Assembly (NCBI RefSeq): GCF_023195755.1 | Contig: NZ_CP096203.1 | Span: forward strand, 1,054,001 to 1,118,000 | DNA length: 64,000 nt | Origin: Chryseobacterium nepalense | Lineage (GTDB): Bacteria; Bacteroidota; Bacteroidia; Flavobacteriales; Weeksellaceae | Direction of reading: 5' to 3' | Shown: one piece after another, positions 59,135-64,000 of the stretch | Numbering within the stretch: the stretch's first letter is position 1 | Layout: each line of letters begins with the position of its first letter | The notes under the pieces: generated by a model | Seen by the model: the letters and a program-made list of their open reading frames with translations, nothing else | Told to the model about the DNA's origin: nothing | The model's database searches: none | Program-made: the position numbers and the translations under genes

Positions 59135-61582
59135 TTAAAAATCTACAAATACATCTTTTTTAATGCTGTGATATGCAGTAATTTCATCAAATTCTTCCAG
59201 ACTTGTTAAAACCAATTTTTTATATTCTTCATATTTTTTTCCTCTGGGAAGCTTAAGAAGGATCTGGAACTGGTACAGGTTGTTAAGTTTTGCAATCTGC
59301 GCTTTTTCCGGCCCCAGTACACAATCTCCGGGAAGATATTTCCTCAAAATTGATCCTAGAAACTGAGAAGCTCTGTTCGCTTTATCTTCTCTTCTGTGTT
59401 TCAGCTCAATCATGATGAGTTTCGTAAAAGGCGGATAATGGAATTTCTTACGTTCCGTTAAAATATATTTATATACCCTTGCCGGATTATTCATTTTAAT
59501 CAGCTGAAAAACGGAATGTTCCGGGTTATACGTCTGTATGATAATTTTTCCTTTTCCGGATACCCTGCCTGCTCTTCCGGAAACCTGTGTAATGAGCTGG
59601 TAAGCACGTTCTTCTGCTCTGAAATCCTGAACATACAACATTGAATCAGCCTTTGGAATTGCCACAAGCTCAATGTGATTAAAATCCAGCCCTTTCGAAA
59701 TCATCTGTGTTCCGACTACAATATCGGTCTCACGGTCTTCAATTTTCTCATACAATCTTTCGTACGCGAATTTTTTTCTCATCGAATCAACATCCATGCG
59801 GTCAACTTCGTTGTCGGGAAACAGTTTTGAGACTTCTTCATGAATCTGTTCGACTCCCACTCCTCTTTCATTCAGGTTTTCAGAATAACATTTGGGACAG
59901 GTTTTCGGTTTGGAAGCTCTCTGGCCACAGTAATGGCATTTCATTTCATTGGCAGCTTTGTGATATGTCATTACGACGTCACAATTGGAGCAATAATTCA
60001 CATAACCACAAGTTTCACATTCTACCACGTTGGCGTAACCACGGCGATTATGAAGCACAATAATCTGGTTCTTTTCTTCAAGAACTTTTTTAATCTCATC
60101 AATAATCTGCAAAGAAAAGTTTCCGGAAACTTTTTTGGAATCCTGGGCTTCTTTAAAATTTATCAGCTCATATTCCGGAAGATTTACGTTTCCAAAACGT
60201 TCCTCGAGAAAAACATAGGCCATTTTATCTTTCCTGGCATTGTAATAACTTTCAACAGAAGGTGTTGCAGATCCTAAAATGACCCGGGCATTATAAAAAT
60301 TTCCCAATACCAGTGCTGCATCTTTAGCATTGAAATAAGGAGACACTTCGCGAGGCCTGTATGCGGAATCATGTTCTTCATCCACCACAATCAAACCTAA
60401 ATTCCGGAAAGGCAGGAACAAAGAGTTCCGTGTTCCGATCAGGATTTTAATATCATTCTGGCGGATTCTTCTCCAGACCTCCACGCGTTCAAAATCTGTC
60501 AGTTTCTGATGGTAAAACCCGATTTGTCTTCCGTATTTTTTTTCTAATCGTTGAGTAATCTGCTTGGTTAAAGAAATTTCAGGAAGGAGAAACAATACGT
60601 TTTTGCCTTCATTGATACATTCTTCTATTTTTTCAAGATAAATATGGGTCTTTCCTGATGATGTCACCCCGTGAAGCAGCACGTTTTTTCCTTCTTCAAA
60701 GGCTTCATCAATTTCCGCTTTCGCATTTTTCTGAGATTCTGAAAGCTCTTCTATTTCTTCTATTTCCCCTTCATAGCTTTCAAGCCTGTCTTTCTGCATA
60801 TAATATTCCTCAACCAGATTCTTATCTGCCAATGCTTTAAAGTGTGAACTTACAAAATAACCATCTTCAAAAAGCTCTGATTTTTTTATGTGAAGATCCG
60901 GATTTTCCGTCTGCTTTTCGAGAATATGAAGGAAAAGGTCTTTCTGCTTCTGCGATCTTTTTAAGGTTAAAAGTATTTCCGTAAGGTTCTGGTTTTTTAA
61001 AACCTCATCTTTTACTTTTACGTATGCAACTTCCTTTGCTTTGTATTTTTCGGCGATTTTTTCATCAATCTCAATATATTGAAGATCAATTAAAGAATTG
61101 ATGGTTCTGATGATATCTTTTTTGGGGATAAATGCTTCAATATCCGTCAAATTAATCAGCTGCCGTACTTCCAGAGCCTGGATCAGGTACATTTCATTGA
61201 CATCCAGATTTTCGAAATCAACCGTTATATTCGGCTTTAATTTTAAATAACTTTCGCTTTCCAGCTTCAACGAAGAAGGAAATGCAAAACGGTAAATTTC
61301 ACCCAGCCCGCACAAATAATAATCTGAAAGCCAGTTCCAAAACTCAATCTGCTCCTGCGGAACAATAGGCTGATCATCCAAAAGGCTGATCACTTCTTTT
61401 GCGACAAATGCTTCCGGCGCATCATTATGAAGTTCAAATACAATTCCGGTATAGATTTTTTTACCACGAAACGCAACCAAAACCCTCATTCCAACCTGGA
61501 TTTCGGATTGCAGTTCTTCGGGAACTTTATAGGTAAAAGATCCTTTTAAATTTAACGGTAAAACAATCTGGGCGTACTGCAA
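59135..61582 (-). CDS. priA: Primosomal protein N' (replication restart helicase PriA)
   Basis: 815 residues. The N-terminal DNA-binding domain is followed by a helicase core with Walker A LLHGVTSSGKTHIYLE (about 302-315), Walker B DEEH in VVDEEHDSAYRP, and a zinc cluster of paired cysteines: VECETCGYVNYCSNCDVVMTYH, MKCHYCGQRASKPKTCPKCYS. The motif V/VI part VGTQMISKGLDFNHIELV and QVSGRAGR completes the helicase. PriA restarts stalled forks by loading the replicative helicase. Single gene with the small exported protein divergent. Confidence 0.97.
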   Translation of the reverse strand: MQYAQIVLPLNLKGSFTYKVPEELQSEIQVGMRVLVAFRGKKIYTGIVFELHNDAPEAFVAKEVISLLDDQPIVPQEQIEFWNWLSDYYLCGLGEIYRFAFPSSLKLESESYLKLKPNITVDFENLDVNEMYLIQALEVRQLINLTDIEAFIPKKDIIRTINSLIDLQYIEIDEKIAEKYKAKEVAYVKVKDEVLKNQNLTEILLTLKRSQKQKDLFLHILEKQTENPDLHIKKSELFEDGYFVSSHFKALADKNLVEEYYMQKDRLESYEGEIEEIEELSESQKNAKAEIDEAFEEGKNVLLHGVTSSGKTHIYLEKIEECINEGKNVLFLLPEISLTKQITQRLEKKYGRQIGFYHQKLTDFERVEVWRRIRQNDIKILIGTRNSLFLPFRNLGLIVVDEEHDSAYRPREVSPYFNAKDAALVLGNFYNARVILGSATPSVESYYNARKDKMAYVFLEERFGNVNLPEYELINFKEAQDSKKVSGNFSLQIIDEIKKVLEEKNQIIVLHNRRGYANVVECETCGYVNYCSNCDVVMTYHKAANEMKCHYCGQRASKPKTCPKCYSENLNERGVGVEQIHEEVSKLFPDNEVDRMDVDSMRKKFAYERLYEKIEDRETDIVVGTQMISKGLDFNHIELVAIPKADSMLYVQDFRAEERAYQLITQVSGRAGRVSGKGKIIIQTYNPEHSVFQLIKMNNPARVYKYILTERKKFHYPPFTKLIMIELKHRREDKANRASQFLGSILRKYLPGDCVLGPEKAQIAKLNNLYQFQILLKLPRGKKYEEYKKLVLTSLEEFDEITAYHSIKKDVFVDF

Positions 61583-61686
61583 AGGAAAATATTTAAAATG
61601 TAAAATTAATTGATTCTTTCGGGAACTGCAATTTTTTATATTTTTATCGTTCTTATATTAACTAATATTTCAATAAATAAACAACC

Positions 61687-62157
61687 ATGAAAAAATTACT
61701 TTCAATTATAACTGTATTTCTGATCATTTTAACTTCTGCCCAGGAAAAAATTTCTTTAAACAAAGGAGAAATTACAGTTCCCATTGGCAAAAAAATTCTA
61801 CTGAAACCTGAAATAAAAAACAATAAAATTATAAGTTTTGAAATTGTAAAAGAAGACAATATTACTCAAAAAGTGGATCTGTTTGATACATTAGAAAATT
61901 TCAAAAAAGATGAAGTTAAAGATAACAGCATTGAGCTTACTTTCGCAGAAGGCTTCATGATGACATCTACAATGTATGTTTTAATTGTTATTCAAAAAAC
62001 AGGAAAAAAATTACTTTTTAAGGCTAAAATCAGATTAAAAGGTAATTCTTCATATCAATCAACTTCTATTATGCCGGCCATAAGTAATTCTGTACTTGTG
62101 GAGCAATGGAAAGATCACATTGATTCTATTATTTTATACGATTTCGAACTGAACTAA
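61687..62157 (+). CDS. Small exported protein
   Basis: 156 residues with a signal peptide MKKLLSIITVFLIILTSAQ and a beta-rich mature part (KISLNKGEITVPIGKKILLK, KDNSIELTFAEGFMMTSTMYVLI). No Cys lipobox, catalytic motif or known domain is seen. It lies alone between priA (divergent) and the beta-mannosidase (convergent, 17 bases apart), so has its own promoter (upstream TTAACTAATATTTC, no perfect box). Unknown function. Confidence 0.7.
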   Translation: MKKLLSIITVFLIILTSAQEKISLNKGEITVPIGKKILLKPEIKNNKIISFEIVKEDNITQKVDLFDTLENFKKDEVKDNSIELTFAEGFMMTSTMYVLIVIQKTGKKLLFKAKIRLKGNSSYQSTSIMPAISNSVLVEQWKDHIDSIILYDFELN

Positions 62158-62174
62158 AATAACATTTCAAATCA

Positions 62175-64000
62175 CTAATTCTTTGCATCCCAAAGGCTCA
62201 TGACCTTAATGCCTTCAATTGGTTTTGAAAGGATAATTCTCTTTGAGGTTTTTGGAAGCAGATCAAAAAAGTTATCGCTGAAATGGGTATCCCCAATCAA
62301 ATAGACATCTTTAGCAAGCACATCCGTAAAAATTTCAATTTCCGTGGGAGAGATTTTCCTGATGGTCAGATTGGGTTTTGGTAGTTTTAGATCTTTTGGT
62401 TTTGCAAAGAAATAGTTGGTTTCTGCAATTACTTTTTCATTTTTTTCATCCCTTAACATTACATGTAAAAAAATTTCATTTCTGTCTGCATTTCCTATGA
62501 TTTCTTCCAACGAAAAAGAATCAAAATTCAGCACTCCGTTTGATTCTAAAGTTCTGGTCTCTGCCGCTGCACCTGAACCTTTTTTCTCACCGCTAAATTT
62601 TAGAATATCAAAATCTAAAGATACATTTTCAAACGTTTTCAATCCGTCATTAATAACATAAAAGTCTAAAATTTCATCTTTTTCCTGCGGTAAAATCACC
62701 TGGTTTTCAAAACTTCTTTTCACCTGGTAATGCAGTGCTTTCCAGTTTCCCAGATAATCAATTGATGACCAGGAAACCACCGGCCAGCAATCGTTCAGCT
62801 GCCAGTACAACGTTCCCATATTGTATGGTTTTGCACGGCGGTGTGCTTCAATAGCAATCTGCATTCCGCGGGCCTGAAGCAACTGGGAAATATAGTTGTA
62901 TTTCACAAAGTCTTTCGGAATGTTATAATCCCGTTTCATATAATTTTCGATAATCTCCCACCCTCTGGAATGTTTTTCGTGCGCTTTGATAATTCCATTT
63001 TGCAAATTTAACTCTGGTTTTCCTGAAAACATGGATTTTGTAGTTTCCAGTGTCGGCATTCCCTGAAAACCATACTCAGAAGCAAAACGGGGAACTTTTT
63101 CATTATATATTTCAAACGGCTGTTCACCCCACCAGACGCCCCAGTAATGAGAATCCCCCTCTGTTAAACTTTCTTTATGTCCCCATCCTATAGAAGGCGA
63201 ACTTTCCCAGTAAATCTGCTTATCCCGTGACGCATATTTTTGAATAGTATTGGGAATTATTTCATGGAAAATGGTCTTATAATCTTTCCATACCTGAAGA
63301 GAATCTTCTTTGGAATATTTAAACTGCTTCTGATATCCCCAGTTGACTATCGCTTCATCGATTTCATTATTTCCGCACCATAAAGCCAGGGAAGGATGAT
63401 TTTGAATCCTTTCTATCTGGTCTCTCACTTCCAGTTTCACATTTTTCTGAAATTTTTCATCTGCCGGATAAAAGCTTCCCGCAAACATAAAATCCTGCCA
63501 GACTAAAATTCCGTTTTCATCACAGGCTTTATAGAATTCGTCGTCTTCGTAAATTCCGCCGCCCCAGACCCGGATCATGTTCATATTGGCTTCTTTACAG
63601 TCTTTGATGAGTTTTTGATATTTTTCTTTGCTCATTCTTGGTGAAAAGCTGTCTCCGGGAATCCAGTTGGTTCCTTTGGCGTACATGGGTTTTCCATTCA
63701 CTTTGAAATAAAAAGATTTTCCTTTTTCATCTTTTCCCTGAACTAATTCTATGGTTCTTAAGCCAATGCGCTCAGTTTTTTTATCTAAAATATCAATTCC
63801 TCTTTTGACAGAAATTTCAAAATCATACAATTTCGGCTTTCCCATTCCGTTCGGCTGCCAAAGTTCCGGATTAAAAATCTTATAGGGAATTTCAATAAAA
63901 TTTATTCCTTTTTTCAGAAGCACGGAAACTGATTTTTCATTTAAAAAAATAATGGTTTTATCATACTCATCATTTTCGGAAAAAATTTCGGCTTTCCATA
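62175..64000 (-). CDS. Glycoside hydrolase family 2 beta-mannosidase, 5' part cut by window edge
   Basis: C-terminal 608 residues of a beta-mannosidase; the frame is open across 63924-64000 (WKAEIFSENDEYDKTIIFLN), so the true start lies beyond the right edge. The catalytic TIM barrel holds GTNWIPGDSFSPRMSKEKYQ, VWGGGIYEDDEFYKACDENGI, CGNNEIDEAI (acid/base Glu after GNN) and RFASEYGFQGMP (nucleophile Glu). TLYWQLNDCWPVVSWSSIDYLGNWKALHY is the typical GH2 beta-mannosidase end of the barrel. It hydrolyses terminal beta-mannose from manno-oligosaccharides. Location is unknown because the N-terminus is missing. Confidence 0.92.
   Translation of the reverse strand, partial: WKAEIFSENDEYDKTIIFLNEKSVSVLLKKGINFIEIPYKIFNPELWQPNGMGKPKLYDFEISVKRGIDILDKKTERIGLRTIELVQGKDEKGKSFYFKVNGKPMYAKGTNWIPGDSFSPRMSKEKYQKLIKDCKEANMNMIRVWGGGIYEDDEFYKACDENGILVWQDFMFAGSFYPADEKFQKNVKLEVRDQIERIQNHPSLALWCGNNEIDEAIVNWGYQKQFKYSKEDSLQVWKDYKTIFHEIIPNTIQKYASRDKQIYWESSPSIGWGHKESLTEGDSHYWGVWWGEQPFEIYNEKVPRFASEYGFQGMPTLETTKSMFSGKPELNLQNGIIKAHEKHSRGWEIIENYMKRDYNIPKDFVKYNYISQLLQARGMQIAIEAHRRAKPYNMGTLYWQLNDCWPVVSWSSIDYLGNWKALHYQVKRSFENQVILPQEKDEILDFYVINDGLKTFENVSLDFDILKFSGEKKGSGAAAETRTLESNGVLNFDSFSLEEIIGNADRNEIFLHVMLRDEKNEKVIAETNYFFAKPKDLKLPKPNLTIRKISPTEIEIFTDVLAKDVYLIGDTHFSDNFFDLLPKTSKRIILSKPIEGIKVMSLWDAKN

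Noticed and set aside
1..64000. Insertion sequence or prophage
   Set aside because: No transposase, integrase, capsid or terminase gene was found; the repeats carry no such genes.

Overview
The window comes from a low-GC member of the Flavobacteriia, most likely Chryseobacterium or a close relative in the Weeksellaceae. The evidence is gldF/gldG, two secreted proteins with type IX secretion (T9SS) C-terminal sorting domains, Bacteroidetes-type promoter elements (TAnnTTTG -7 boxes), weak Shine-Dalgarno sequences, and the overall gene content. No rRNA, CRISPR array, insertion sequence, prophage or replication origin was seen. One tRNA, tRNA-Arg(TCG), is present.

Layout, left to right. 1-2.5 kb: a formate-dehydrogenase-like molybdenum enzyme (cut by the left edge), a small partner protein and FdhD. 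2.6-8.8 kb: a heavy-metal RND efflux operon (small leader gene, pump, TolC-like channel, membrane-fusion lipoprotein). 9.2-10.7 kb: NhaA and the tRNA. 10.8-16.1 kb: an envelope operon (TPR protein, lipoprotein, outer-membrane barrel). 16.3-25.6 kb: housekeeping genes (amino-acid permease, DUF962, transglutaminase-like protein, SPFH protein, dGTPase, Nei-like glycosylase, AAA ATPase) plus a gene-poor stretch holding a 27-residue ORF and a rod-shaped RNA candidate resembling 6S RNA. 25.8-28.8 kb: a modular T9SS-exported polysaccharide-lyase-like protein. 28.8-31.3 kb: an AT-rich accessory island with a broken gene, an orphan gene and a HEPN-like gene lying between long imperfect palindromes. 31.3-35.4 kb: gcvP, a small cysteine-rich gene and a J-domain membrane protein. 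35.4-36.8 kb: five tandem 210-bp repeats and two perfect hairpins. 36.8-40.4 kb: an ECF sigma operon and an S9 peptidase.

40.5-48.7 kb is a run of same-strand genes for small enzymes and ligand-binding folds (DoxX, three SRPBCC, SDR, three VOC/PhnB-like, a stand-alone RNA polymerase alpha-CTD-like protein, alpha/beta hydrolase, DinB, Crp/Fnr regulator). A second tandem array (about 156-bp period) and scattered relatives of the same repeat lie between them. 48.8-50.8 kb holds an AraC regulator and an AT-rich insert with an unknown membrane-anchored protein and a frameshifted antitoxin remnant. 50.8-64 kb is core again: gldF-gldG, hemJ, kbl, a T9SS M1 aminopeptidase, PBP4-type dacB, priA, a small exported protein, and a GH2 beta-mannosidase cut by the right edge.

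The most unusual content is non-coding: the palindrome-bounded cassette-like island (29.1-31.3 kb), the 6S-like RNA (24.65-24.72 kb), the two related tandem arrays, and a set of perfect hairpins sharing a GC-NNN-GC loop. No complete, obviously new multi-gene system can be proven from sequence alone. The palindrome-flanked island is the best candidate.
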